Shown here: piece by piece, positions 55,443 through 63,984 of the stretch
Position numbering within the stretch: position 1 is the first letter of the stretch
Layout: every line of letters begins with the position of its first letter
Assembly (NCBI RefSeq): GCF_900187605.1
Contig: NZ_FYEA01000006.1
Location: 1-64,000, forward strand
Source: Pseudomonas sp. Irchel 3H7
GTDB lineage: Bacteria > Pseudomonadota > Gammaproteobacteria > Pseudomonadales > Pseudomonadaceae
Reading direction: 5' to 3'
Length of the DNA: 64,000 bases
The notes under the pieces: model-generated
The model's database searches: none
What the model saw: only the letters and a program-made list of their open reading frames with translations
What the model was told of the DNA's origin: nothing
Translations under genes and position numbers: made by a program

Positions 55443-56159
55443 ATGTCCAGCAGCTTTCACGCGTCGACGGTCGACTGGCTCGGCAGCTGGATCGCCGCTG
55501 GCCAAGTCAAACCCGGGCAGACCATCAAGGTCGAGGCCGATCTCGGCGAACAGCTCGGTGTCAGCCGCACCGTGATCCGCGAAGCAATCAAAACCCTCGT
55601 CGCCAAAGGCATGCTCGAAGTCGGGCCGAAAGTCGGCACGCGCGTATTGCCGGTGCGGCGCTGGAACCTGTTTGATCCGCAAGTCGTCGGTTGGCTGTCG
55701 CGCAACGGGCTGCCGGAAAACTTTGTCGATGACTTGCTCGACCTGCGCCGCACTATCGAACCGATGGCCGTGCGCTGGGCTTGCGAGCGGGCGACCCTGG
55801 ACCAGATCGAAGCGGTGCAACTGGCCTATAACGCCCTTGAGCGCGCGGTCGACAGCGGCACCGATTACAACCGCGCCGACCAGTTCTTCCACGAATGCAT
55901 TCTCGCCGCCAGCCACAATCAATTCATCGAACAAATGGTCCCGGCCCTCGGCGCATTGCTGGCGGTGTCGTTCGAAGTCTCCGCCGCTGACCCGGATGAA
56001 CTGCGCCGTACGCTACCCATCCACAAGGACATGGCCGATGCCATCGCCGCCCGCGATTCTGCGCGCGGCGTGTGGGCGTGCATGACCCTGATCGACAACG
56101 CGGACTTGGCGATCAAACGCTTCTACCCGAAAGTCATGGCCGACAAAAAAGCCAGCTGA
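55443..56159 (+). CDS. FadR/FCD-subfamily GntR regulator of the arabinose locus
   Basis: The 238-residue regulator has a GntR winged helix (about 10-75: VEADLGEQLGVSRTVIREAIKTLVAKGMLEVGPKVGTRV) and an FCD ligand domain (about 90-225) with the metal/effector His and Asp/Arg residues (LRRTIEPMAVRWACERAT, DQFFHECILAASHN, HKDMADAIAARD). TGAGG lies before ATG 55443. It precedes the lactonase, dehydrogenase and AraFGH genes, so sugar or aldonate sensing is likely. Confidence 0.9.
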   Translation: MSSSFHASTVDWLGSWIAAGQVKPGQTIKVEADLGEQLGVSRTVIREAIKTLVAKGMLEVGPKVGTRVLPVRRWNLFDPQVVGWLSRNGLPENFVDDLLDLRRTIEPMAVRWACERATLDQIEAVQLAYNALERAVDSGTDYNRADQFFHECILAASHNQFIEQMVPALGALLAVSFEVSAADPDELRRTLPIHKDMADAIAARDSARGVWACMTLIDNADLAIKRFYPKVMADKKAS

Positions 56160-56172
56160 ATACACAGATCCA

Positions 56173-56263
56173 CTGTAGGAGTGAGCCTGCTCGCGATAGC
56201 GTCGTATCAGGCAAAGTAGCTTCGACTGGTCCACCGCGATCGCGAGCAGGCTCACTCCTACAG
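56173..56263. repeat. REP inverted pair (REPIN)
   Basis: CTGTAGGAGTGAGCCTGCTC and GAGCAGGCTCACTCCTACAG arms enclose a 45-bp centre between the regulator and lactonase genes. Confidence 0.92.
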
Positions 56264-56291
56264 TTAAAACAAGAACAATGGAGACCGTTAT

Positions 56292-57167
56292 ATGCCGTGG
56301 ACCGCCCTGACCCAACACCGCGCTCAACTCGGTGAAGGCCCGTTCTGGGACGCGCCGACCCAGGCGTTGTACTGGGTCGATATCGCCGGCAAACAGGCGC
56401 TGCGCTTGATCGGTCAGAACGTACAGATCTGGCAGATGCCTGAACACGTTTCCGCGTTCATCCCCTGCGCCAGCGGTGACGCACTGGTGACCCTGAGTAG
56501 CGGCGTCTATCGCCTCGATCTCGACTCCCCAGGCCTCGAACCGCGACTGACGCTGTTCTGCGTCGCCGACCCGCAACCCGGCAATCGCCCCAACGAAGCG
56601 CGCTGCGATGGCCAGGGTCGTTTGTGGCTCGGCACTATGCAAAACAACATCGGCGAGAACGGCGAAGATCTGCCGATCACCCGTCGTTCCGGTGGCCTGT
56701 TCCGCATTGATCCGGATAAACGTGTCACGCCATTGCTGCGCGGCCTGGGCATTCCCAACACGCTGCTGTGGAGCGACGACGGCACCACAGTCCTGTTCGG
56801 TGACAGTCTCGATGACACGCTGTATCGCTATTTTATTCACGCCGACGGCAACCTTGATGCTGCGCAAGTCTGGTACGGCCCCGACCAGCAGGGTGGCCCG
56901 GACGGTTCTGCGATGGACGCCGAAGGCTACATCTGGAATGCCCGTTGGGACGGCAGTTGCCTGCTGCGGCTGACACCTGATGGCAAGGTCGAGCGCAAAA
57001 TCGATCTGCCTGTCAGCCGCCCGACCAGTTGTGTATTCGGCGGTGAAGACCTGAAAACCCTGTTCATCACCAGCGCCCAGAGCCCGCACAACCATCCATT
57101 GGATGGCGCAGTGCTGTCGATGCGCGTGGATGTTGCAGGAAAACTCTGTACGCGGTTTGCGGATTAA
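56292..57167 (+). CDS. SMP-30/gluconolactonase-family sugar lactonase
   Basis: The 291-residue six-bladed propeller enzyme hydrolyses an aldonolactone, here probably L-arabinono- or D-galactono-lactone. Metal ligands fit Glu15 (LGEGPFWD), an Asn in GIPNTLLWSDDG and the Asp in GGPDGSAMDAEG; NRPNEARCDGQGRLWLGTM is a family landmark. TGGAGA precedes ATG 56292. It lies between the regulator and the sugar dehydrogenase, completing oxidation and ring opening. Confidence 0.9.
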   Translation: MPWTALTQHRAQLGEGPFWDAPTQALYWVDIAGKQALRLIGQNVQIWQMPEHVSAFIPCASGDALVTLSSGVYRLDLDSPGLEPRLTLFCVADPQPGNRPNEARCDGQGRLWLGTMQNNIGENGEDLPITRRSGGLFRIDPDKRVTPLLRGLGIPNTLLWSDDGTTVLFGDSLDDTLYRYFIHADGNLDAAQVWYGPDQQGGPDGSAMDAEGYIWNARWDGSCLLRLTPDGKVERKIDLPVSRPTSCVFGGEDLKTLFITSAQSPHNHPLDGAVLSMRVDVAGKLCTRFAD

Positions 57168-57197
57168 ATCCCAAAATATGGGATGCAAAATTATATA

Positions 57198-57227
57198 TTG
57201 AGATTATTCGGCGGTCGGGTTTATAGT
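57198..57227 (+). promoter_or_regulatory. Candidate sigma-70 promoter upstream of the dehydrogenase leader
   Basis: TTGAGA (57198-57203), 18-base spacer, TATAGT (57222-57227). Transcription would start near 57234 and produce a leader of about 200 bases before the dehydrogenase gene. Confidence 0.6.
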
Positions 57228-57281
57228 CGGCTCCAGCAGTAACACGCACTCACACTTAAAAAGAACAAAACAGGTGAAGTG

Positions 57282-57446
57282 ATGCAGCGAATGTCTATCG
57301 CACTCCCGCGTGGAGTCCGCGTCTCGCAACGGCTCGATGCCGTCGGCCGCGCCTGCCTGTTTCGTTCAAACCGCCTTCCAGACCGGACATCGGCAGATGC
57401 CCGGTTTTTTTGTGCCTGCGAAACAGGAGTCCTGATCCATGGCTGA
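57282..57446 (+). CDS. Possible 54-residue leader ORF spanning a terminator
   Basis: ATG 57282 follows CAGGTGAAGTG. The frame (MQRMSIALPRGVRVSQRLDA, basic) runs 54 codons through the terminator hairpin at 57382-57411 and stops at TGA 57444-57446, overlapping the dehydrogenase ATG by eight bases in another frame. It resembles no known protein. A regulatory leader is possible, but so is chance. Confidence 0.4.
   Translation: MQRMSIALPRGVRVSQRLDAVGRACLFRSNRLPDRTSADARFFCACETGVLIHG
57382..57411 (+). terminator. Intrinsic terminator/attenuator in the dehydrogenase leader
   Basis: ACCGGACATC, loop GGCA, GATGCCCGGT (one mismatch), then seven T residues, 28 bases before the dehydrogenase start. It is too far from the lactonase stop (215 bases) to be its ordinary terminator. 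Confidence 0.85.
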
Positions 57447-58257
57447 ACCTCTTTCCCTGCCGCCGGTGCCCGCACCGCCGAAGGGCGAGCGTCTGAAAAA
57501 CAAGGTCGTGCTGCTGACCGGCGCCGCGCAAGGTATCGGCGAAGCCATCGTCGCGGCCTTCGCTTCGCAGCAAGCGAAACTGGTTATCAGCGATATCCAG
57601 GCCGAGAAAGTCGAGCAGGTTGCCGGCCATTGGCGTGAGCAGGGTTACGATGTGCAAGCGCTGAAGGCGGATGTCTCGCATCAGCCTGATCTGCACGCCA
57701 TGGCCAAACGCGCCGTTGCGCTACACGGACGCATCGATGTGCTGGTCAACTGCGCCGGGGTCAATGTGTTCCGCGATCCGCTGCAAATGACCGAAGAAGA
57801 CTGGCATCGTTGTTTCGCCATCGATCTGGACGGTGCCTGGTTCGGTTGTAAAGCGGTACTGCCGCAGATGATCGAACAGGGCATTGGCAGCATCATCAAT
57901 ATCGCGTCGACCCATTCCAGCCACATCATTCCCGGCTGCTTCCCGTACCCGGTGGCCAAACACGGTTTGCTCGGCCTGACCCGCGCACTTGGCATCGAGT
58001 ACGCCGCGAAAGGCATTCGCGTCAACGCCATCGCCCCGGGCTATATCGAAACGCAACTGAACGTCGATTACTGGAACGGTTTCGCCAACCCGCACGCCGA
58101 GCGTCAGCGCGCCTTCGATCTGCACCCGCCGAAACGCATCGGTCAGCCGCTCGAAGTGGCGATGACGGCGGTGTTTCTGGCCAGCGATGAAGCACCGTTC
58201 ATCAATGCATCATGCATCACCATCGATGGTGGTCGCTCGGTGATGTACCACGACTGA
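57439..58257 (+). CDS. SDR-family sugar 1-dehydrogenase (L-arabinose/D-galactose type)
   Basis: The 272-residue SDR has TGAAQGIG (27-34), NCAG (104-107), Ser157 and Tyr170/Lys174 in YPVAK. With the neighbouring lactonase and the AraFGH importer it should oxidise the imported sugar to its lactone, as in the non-phosphorylative Weimberg-like route. Acidic VISDIQ favours NAD. AGGAGT lies before ATG 57439. D-galactose or other aldoses are alternatives. Confidence 0.85.
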   Translation: MAEPLSLPPVPAPPKGERLKNKVVLLTGAAQGIGEAIVAAFASQQAKLVISDIQAEKVEQVAGHWREQGYDVQALKADVSHQPDLHAMAKRAVALHGRIDVLVNCAGVNVFRDPLQMTEEDWHRCFAIDLDGAWFGCKAVLPQMIEQGIGSIINIASTHSSHIIPGCFPYPVAKHGLLGLTRALGIEYAAKGIRVNAIAPGYIETQLNVDYWNGFANPHAERQRAFDLHPPKRIGQPLEVAMTAVFLASDEAPFINASCITIDGGRSVMYHD

Positions 58258-58300
58258 GCACAGTGGCTTTCACGCGGATAAATCCGTTTGCAATCCAATC

Positions 58301-58314
58301 ATCATACGATATGA
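58301..58314. promoter_or_regulatory. Putative operator upstream of araF
   Basis: ATCATACGATATGA contains the perfect palindrome TCATA-CGA-TATGA and shares the ATCATAYGAT core with the site at 55389. It lies 80 bases before the araF start. Confidence 0.6.
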
Positions 58315-58393
58315 CTATTGTCAGAAGATTTTGCAGGAACACGCTTTAACGTTTTTCAAACATTGCTCAAAAAAAATAACAAGGAGTCAGCTT

Positions 58394-59398
58394 ATGAAAC
58401 GTCGTTTCGGGATTCGTACCCTGTGCAGTACCGCTCTGGCGGTCACCGCGTTCAGCCTGAGCAGTGCGCTGCTCGCTGCCGATACTGTGAAAATCGGTTT
58501 TCTGGTGAAACAGGCTGAAGAACCGTGGTTCCAGACCGAGTGGGCTTTCGCCGAGAAAGCCGCCAAGGACAAGGGCTTCGAACTGATCAAGATCGCCGTG
58601 CCGGATGGCGAGAAGACCCTCTCGGCGATCGACAGTCTGGCGGCCAACGGCGCCAAAGGCTTCGTGATCTGCCCGCCGGATGTCTCGCTCGGCCCGGCGA
58701 TCATGGCCAAAGCCAAACTCAATGACCTGAAAGTGATTGCCGTCGATGACCGTTTCGTCGACGCCAACGGCAAATTCATGGAAGACGTGCCGTACCTCGG
58801 CATGGCCGCGTTCGAAGTTGGCCAGAAGCAGGGCAATGCCATGGTCGCCGAAGCGAAGAAGCGTAACTGGGACTGGAAAGACACCTACGCGGTGGTCAAC
58901 ACCTACAACGAACTCGACACCGGCAAGAAACGCACCGACGGCTCGGTGAAATCCCTCGAAGACGCCGGCATGCCGAAAGATCACATTCTGTTCGCCGCGC
59001 TGAAAACCCTCGACGTACCGGGCAGCATGGACGCCACCAACTCGGCTTTGGTGAAACTGCCGAGCGGCGCAAAAAACCTGATCATCGGCGGCATGAACGA
59101 CAACACCGTGCTCGGCGGCGTGCGCGCCACTGAAGCGGCCGGTTTCGCGGCGGCCAACGTGATCGGCATCGGCATCAACGGCACCGACGCCATCGGCGAA
59201 CTGAAAAAACCTAACAGCGGTTTCTTTGGCTCGATGCTGCCAAGCCCGCACATCGAAGGCTACAAAACCGCAGAGATGATGTTCGAGTGGGTCACCACCG
59301 GCAAAGAACCGCCAAAGTACACCGCGATGGACGACGTCACCCTGATCACCCGCGAGAACTTCAAGCAAGAGCTGGAAAAAATCGGCTTGTGGAACTGA
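58394..59398 (+). CDS. araF: L-arabinose-binding periplasmic protein
   Basis: The 334-residue protein has a signal peptide (about 1-28, MKRRFGIRTLCSTALAVTAF, cleavage after ALLA) and a mature sequence very close to E. coli AraF: VKIGFLVKQAEEPWFQTEW, IAVPDGEKTLSAIDSLAANGAKGFVIC, VIAVDDRFVDANGK, MNDNTVLGGVRATEAAGF and GFFGSMLPSPHIEGYKTAEMM. It delivers L-arabinose (also D-galactose) to AraGH. AAGGAG lies before ATG 58394. A terminator hairpin follows before araG. Confidence 0.95.
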   Translation: MKRRFGIRTLCSTALAVTAFSLSSALLAADTVKIGFLVKQAEEPWFQTEWAFAEKAAKDKGFELIKIAVPDGEKTLSAIDSLAANGAKGFVICPPDVSLGPAIMAKAKLNDLKVIAVDDRFVDANGKFMEDVPYLGMAAFEVGQKQGNAMVAEAKKRNWDWKDTYAVVNTYNELDTGKKRTDGSVKSLEDAGMPKDHILFAALKTLDVPGSMDATNSALVKLPSGAKNLIIGGMNDNTVLGGVRATEAAGFAAANVIGIGINGTDAIGELKKPNSGFFGSMLPSPHIEGYKTAEMMFEWVTTGKEPPKYTAMDDVTLITRENFKQELEKIGLWN

Positions 59399-59405
59399 TG
59401 CAGCG

Positions 59406-59431
59406 ACGGCCCGGGCAGCCGGGCCGTTTTT
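59406..59431 (+). terminator. Terminator-like hairpin between araF and araG
   Basis: ACGGCCCGG, loop GCAG, CCGGGCCGT, then five T residues. It should make araF mRNA more abundant than araGH. Confidence 0.9.
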
Positions 59432-59451
59432 CGGTGTGAAGAGGTGGCTTT

Positions 59452-60996
59452 ATGCACGCGCAAGTACAAACACAACAACACAGCTCCGGCGGCAGCCTGC
59501 GCTTCAACGGGATCGGCAAAACCTTTCCTGGCGTGAAAGCGCTGGACGCAATCAGCTTTGTCGCCCATCCCGGCCAGGTTCATGCCTTGATGGGCGAGAA
59601 CGGCGCCGGCAAATCGACCCTGCTGAAAATCCTCGGCGGCGCTTACATCCCGAGCAGTGGCGAGTTGCAGATCGGCGAGCAGACCATGGCGTTCAAGTCG
59701 ACGGCTGACAGTATCGGCAGCGGCGTCGCGGTGATTCACCAGGAGCTGCATCTGGTGCCGGAAATGACCGTCGCCGAAAACCTGTTTCTCGGCCATCTGC
59801 CGGCCAGTTTCGGTTTGATCAATCGCGGTGCCCTGCGCCAGCAAGCGTTGAATTGCCTGAAAGGTCTGGCGGATGAAATCGATCCGCAAACCAAGGTCGG
59901 ACGCTTGTCTCTCGGCCAGCGACAACTGGTGGAAATCGCCAAAGCGCTGTCGCGCGGCGCCCATGTGATCGCTTTCGACGAACCGACCAGCAGCCTCTCG
60001 GCCCGTGAGATCGACCGCTTGATGGCGATCATCGGGCGCCTGCGTGACGAAGGCAAAGTCGTGCTTTACGTCTCGCATCGCATGGAAGAAGTGTTCCGCA
60101 TCTGCGACGCGGTGACGGTGTTCAAGGACGGTCGCTACGTGCGCACCTTCGACGACATGAGCCAGTTGACCCACGATCAACTGGTGACCTGCATGGTCGG
60201 GCGCGACATTCAGGACATCTACGATTACCGCCATCGTCCACGCGGCGCCGTCGCGCTGAAGGTCGCCGGCCTGCTCGGCCCGGGCCTGCGCGAGCCGATC
60301 AGTTTCGAGGCGCACAAAGGCGAAATCCTTGGCTTGTTCGGACTGGTCGGGGCAGGGCGCACCGAGCTGTTTCGCCTGCTCAGTGGCCTTGAGCGCATGA
60401 CGGCCGGACGCCTCGAACTGCGCGGTCACGAACTGAAGTTGCGCTCACCGCGCGATGCGATTGCCGCCGGGGTTCTGCTGTGCCCGGAAGATCGCAAGAA
60501 GGAGGGCATCATCCCGCTCGCCAGCGTTGCCGAGAACATCAACATCAGTGCCCGCGGCGCCAACTCTGGCCTCGGTTGCCTGATTCGCGGTTTGTGGGAA
60601 AAGGGCAACGCCGACAAACAGATCAAGGCGCTGAAGGTGAAAACCCCGCATGCCGGTCAGCAGATCAAATTTCTGTCCGGCGGCAATCAGCAGAAGGCCA
60701 TTCTCGGTCGCTGGCTGTCGATGCCGATGAAGGTCCTGTTGCTCGACGAACCGACGCGCGGCATCGATATCGGTGCGAAAGCGGAGATCTACCAGATCAT
60801 CCATAACCTCGCTGCCGAGGGCATTTCAGTGATCGTGGTGTCCAGCGACCTGATGGAAGTGATGGGCATTTCCGACCGCATTCTGGTGCTCTGTGAAGGC
60901 GCTCTGCGCGGCGAAATCAGCCGTGACCAGGCCAATGAATCCAACCTGCTGCAAATGGCTTTGCCGCGCCACCGCGCTGACGGCGTGGCGAACTGA
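59452..60996 (+). CDS. araG: L-arabinose ABC transporter ATP-binding protein
   Basis: The 514-residue double ATPase powers arabinose import. The first domain has Walker A GENGAGKST, signature LSLGQRQ and Walker B VIAFDEPTSSLS; the second has the degenerate GLVGAGRTE loop usual for CUT2 sugar importers, and SGGNQQKAILGRWL and LLLDEPTRGIDIGAK. It lies between araF and araH. Confidence 0.95.
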   Translation: MHAQVQTQQHSSGGSLRFNGIGKTFPGVKALDAISFVAHPGQVHALMGENGAGKSTLLKILGGAYIPSSGELQIGEQTMAFKSTADSIGSGVAVIHQELHLVPEMTVAENLFLGHLPASFGLINRGALRQQALNCLKGLADEIDPQTKVGRLSLGQRQLVEIAKALSRGAHVIAFDEPTSSLSAREIDRLMAIIGRLRDEGKVVLYVSHRMEEVFRICDAVTVFKDGRYVRTFDDMSQLTHDQLVTCMVGRDIQDIYDYRHRPRGAVALKVAGLLGPGLREPISFEAHKGEILGLFGLVGAGRTELFRLLSGLERMTAGRLELRGHELKLRSPRDAIAAGVLLCPEDRKKEGIIPLASVAENINISARGANSGLGCLIRGLWEKGNADKQIKALKVKTPHAGQQIKFLSGGNQQKAILGRWLSMPMKVLLLDEPTRGIDIGAKAEIYQIIHNLAAEGISVIVVSSDLMEVMGISDRILVLCEGALRGEISRDQANESNLLQMALPRHRADGVAN

Positions 60997-61005
60997 GAGG
61001 TGACT

Positions 61006-61977
61006 ATGATGACAACCCAAAACGAAACCCTGCCCAAAGAGCGCAAACCTTTGGACATGCGCCGCTTCCTCGATGACTGGGTCATGCTGCTGGCGGCGAT
61101 CGGCATTTTCATTGCCTGCACGCTGCTGATCGACAACTTCCTTTCGCCGCTGAACATGCGTGGCCTGGGCCTGGCGATTTCCACCACCGGGATCGCCGCG
61201 TGCACGATGTTGTACTGCCTGGCGTCGGGGCATTTCGACTTGTCGGTAGGCTCGGTGATTGCCTGCGCCGGCGTGGTCGCGGCGGTGGTGATGCGCGACA
61301 CCAACAGCGTGTTTCTCGGTGTCAGCGCGGCGTTGGTAATGGGCCTGATTGTCGGGCTGATCAACGGGATCGTGATCGCCAAGTTGCGCGTCAATGCGTT
61401 GATCACCACGTTGGCGACCATGCAGATTGTTCGCGGTCTGGCTTACATCTTTGCCAACGGCAAGGCGGTGGGCGTGTCGCAGGAATCGTTCTTCGTCTTC
61501 GGTAACGGCCAGCTGTTTGGCGTGCCGGTGCCGATTCTGATCACCATCGTCTGCTTTCTGTTTTTTGGCTGGCTGCTGAATTACACCACCTACGGACGCA
61601 ACACCATGGCCATCGGTGGCAACCAGGAAGCGGCGTTGCTCGCGGGTGTGAATGTTGATCGGACCAAGATCATTATCTTCGCCGTGCATGGGGTGATTGG
61701 TGCGTTGGCCGGGGTGATTCTGGCGTCGCGGATGACCTCGGGGCAGCCGATGATTGGTCAGGGTTTTGAACTGACGGTGATCTCGGCTTGCGTGTTGGGC
61801 GGGGTGTCGTTGAGCGGCGGGATCGGCATGATCCGGCATGTGATTGCCGGGGTGTTGATTTTGGCGATCATCGAGAATGCGATGAACCTGAAGAACATTG
61901 ATACCTTCTACCAATACGTTATCCGTGGTTCGATCCTTTTGCTGGCGGTGGTGATCGACCGCCTCAAACAACGCTAA
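61006..61977 (+). CDS. araH: L-arabinose ABC transporter permease
   Basis: The 323-residue inner-membrane permease has about nine to ten hydrophobic helices. CUT2 landmarks are LASGHFDLSVGSVIA, TLATMQIVRGLAYI, YGRNTMAIGGNQEAALLAGVNV and VLGGVSLSGGIG. AGAGG precedes ATG 61006; ATG 61009 is also possible. It is the last gene of the operon, and its 3' third uses mostly G/T-ending codons. Confidence 0.95.
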   Translation: MMTTQNETLPKERKPLDMRRFLDDWVMLLAAIGIFIACTLLIDNFLSPLNMRGLGLAISTTGIAACTMLYCLASGHFDLSVGSVIACAGVVAAVVMRDTNSVFLGVSAALVMGLIVGLINGIVIAKLRVNALITTLATMQIVRGLAYIFANGKAVGVSQESFFVFGNGQLFGVPVPILITIVCFLFFGWLLNYTTYGRNTMAIGGNQEAALLAGVNVDRTKIIIFAVHGVIGALAGVILASRMTSGQPMIGQGFELTVISACVLGGVSLSGGIGMIRHVIAGVLILAIIENAMNLKNIDTFYQYVIRGSILLLAVVIDRLKQR

Positions 61978-61986
61978 AAATCAAGA

Positions 61987-62200
61987 GCCCCTCACCCCAG
62001 CCCTCTCCCGGAGGGAGAGGGGGCCGACCGAGGTGTCTTGCGTAATCCGTCGACCTGAAAGACCTCGTCGATTATGTATTCGGCAAAGCTCTTTCGGGTG
62101 GATTGTGGATTCGGCAAAGCACTTTCAGGTCGGCGTACCTCTTGAGCATCCCCCATTCAGTCCCCTCTCCCTCCGGGAGAGGGCTAGGGTGAGGGGCTTT
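61987..62200. repeat. MITE-like inverted-repeat element (CCCTCACCC family)
   Basis: GCCCCTCACCCCAGCCCTCT and AGAGGGCTAGGGTGAGGGGC ends are inverted, each joined to an inner CTCTCCCGGAGGGAGAG-type palindrome, around a centre of about 140 bases containing two TTCGGCAAAGC direct repeats. No coding capacity is seen. It closes the araH transcript with TTTT. Confidence 0.88.
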
Positions 62201-62275
62201 TGATTCTCCCGCCTTTCGTCACTATCCCCAAATATTCCTTGCCCGCCCGTGCCCGTTTCGGGTATCAATTTGTAC

Positions 62276-62989
62276 ATGATTAGACAGGTACGATTTGACA
62301 AGAAACAACGGGTGGTCGACGAACTCGTCCGGCGCATCGAGAGCGGCCTCATGGAGGACGGCTTTCTGTTGCCCGGCGAGCATCAGTTGGCTCAAGAATT
62401 CCAAGTCAGCCGAGGCACGCTGCGCGAAGCGCTGGCCGAACTGAAACGGCGCAATTACATCGCCACGCAAAGCGGCGTCGGTTCCATCGTCACTTTCGAC
62501 GGTGTCGCCCTCGACCAGCGCAGCGGCTGGGCACAGGCCTTGGCCGATAGCGGGGCGATGATCAACACCGAAGTGCTGCGCCTGGAAGCTGTGACCCGGC
62601 CAGACCTGCTATCGCGGTTTGGCACTGACCAATTCATCACCCTCGACCGTCGCCGCCGCTCCAACGAAGGTACGCTGGTGTCCCTCGAACGCTCTTTGAT
62701 GCCAGCGACTGGCGGCCTGGAAAGCCTGCCGCGCGTCGGCCTGATCGACAACTCCCTGACCATCACCCTGGCCGCGTACGGCTACATCGGCGAGCGCGGC
62801 GATCAATGGATCGGCGCCGAGCCGCTGAATGCCGAAGATGCTGAACTGCTCGGGCGCCCGGTCGGCACCGTTTTCCTCAAAGCGCTGCGCACTACCTACG
62901 ACCGCCAGAACCGTTTCATGGAGCTGGTCGAAAGCCTGCTCGACCCGGTGCATTTTCGTCTGCACCTGCAATTTGGAGAATCGAAATGA
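62276..62989 (+). CDS. GntR-family regulator, YegW-like
   Basis: The 237-residue regulator has a GntR winged helix (about 10-70: RRIESGLMEDGFLLPGEHQLAQEFQVSRGTLREALAELKRRNYIATQSGVGSIV) and a UTRA-type ligand domain (VLRLEAVTRPDL, FLKALRTTYDRQNRFMELVESLL). ATG 62276 is weakly supported; GTAC-containing repeats around it (TTTGTACATG, CAGGTACG) could be an autoregulatory site. Its stop overlaps the next gene by four bases. E. coli yegW has the same partner. Confidence 0.88.
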   Translation: MIRQVRFDKKQRVVDELVRRIESGLMEDGFLLPGEHQLAQEFQVSRGTLREALAELKRRNYIATQSGVGSIVTFDGVALDQRSGWAQALADSGAMINTEVLRLEAVTRPDLLSRFGTDQFITLDRRRRSNEGTLVSLERSLMPATGGLESLPRVGLIDNSLTITLAAYGYIGERGDQWIGAEPLNAEDAELLGRPVGTVFLKALRTTYDRQNRFMELVESLLDPVHFRLHLQFGESK

Positions 62990-63984
62990 CCGCGCTCAAC
63001 CGTGCCCTCGGCGCTTTCTATGGCCTGGCCCTCGGTGATGCGCTGGGCATGCCGACGCAATCGCTGAACCGCGAAACCATCAAGACCCGTTTCGGCCAGA
63101 TCACCGATCTGCAGGACGCCGGTCCGTTGCAACCGATCGCCGCGAACATGCCCAAAGGTTCGATCACCGACGACACCGAACAGGCGATTCTGGTCGGCGA
63201 GTTGCTGATCGAAGGCAAGGGCCGCATCGAGCCGGCGATCCTCGCGCAACGCCTGATCAAGTGGGAAGCCGAGATGCAGGCCAAGGGCTCGCAGGATTTG
63301 CTCGGGCCGTCGACCAAGCGCGCCATTGAAATGATTCTCGCCGGCCATTCGCCGGAAGAAGCCGGACGTTACGGCACCACCAACGGCGCGGCGATGCGCA
63401 TCACGCCGGTGGGGATCGCGGCAGATGTTGCCGATCCCGAGCGCTTTATTGCGGCGGTGGTGCAGGCCTGTCAGGTGACCCACAACACCACGCTGGGGAT
63501 TTCCAGTGCGGCGGCGGTGGCGGCGGTGGTGTCTGCTGGCATCAATGGCGTGGACTTGGGCGAGGCGCTGAACCTTGGTCAGCACATCGCTCAGCAAGCC
63601 GAGGCGCACGGGCACTGGGTCGCCGGTGGGCGTATTGCCTCGCGGATCAGTTGGGCGCGCACCATCAGTGTTGATAGCGACAAGGCTTTACTGGCCGATC
63701 TGCTCTACGACGTGATCGGCACTTCGGTGGCGTCGCAGGAGTCGGTGGTGGTCTCGTTCGCACTGGCGCAGCAAGTGGCGGTCGGTGAGATGAGTGCGTT
63801 CGATGCGCTGTGCATGGCGGCGAGTCTGGGCGGCGACACTGACACCATCGCGGCGATTCTCGGGGCGATGCTGGGGGCCTGCCTGGGTCTTGAGTGTTGG
63901 CCTGGCGCGATGATCGAGACGGTGAAGGCCGTTAATCATCTGGAGCTTGAGCCGTTGGTGCAGGGGCTGTTGGCTTTGCGCTGA
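62986..63984 (+). CDS. ADP-ribosylglycohydrolase-family protein, YegU-like
   Basis: The 332-residue protein has the two-magnesium fold: FYGLALGDALGMPTQ, ITDDTEQA (ligand Thr-Asp-Asp) and the C-terminal GGDTDTIAAILGAMLGA. True ARH enzymes remove ADP-ribose from proteins or nucleotides; the YegU group lies beside nucleoside transporters and PfkB kinases, so a nucleoside-like substrate is plausible. It overlaps the GntR gene (ATGA). The following genes lie outside the window. Confidence 0.88.
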   Translation: MTALNRALGAFYGLALGDALGMPTQSLNRETIKTRFGQITDLQDAGPLQPIAANMPKGSITDDTEQAILVGELLIEGKGRIEPAILAQRLIKWEAEMQAKGSQDLLGPSTKRAIEMILAGHSPEEAGRYGTTNGAAMRITPVGIAADVADPERFIAAVVQACQVTHNTTLGISSAAAVAAVVSAGINGVDLGEALNLGQHIAQQAEAHGHWVAGGRIASRISWARTISVDSDKALLADLLYDVIGTSVASQESVVVSFALAQQVAVGEMSAFDALCMAASLGGDTDTIAAILGAMLGACLGLECWPGAMIETVKAVNHLELEPLVQGLLALR

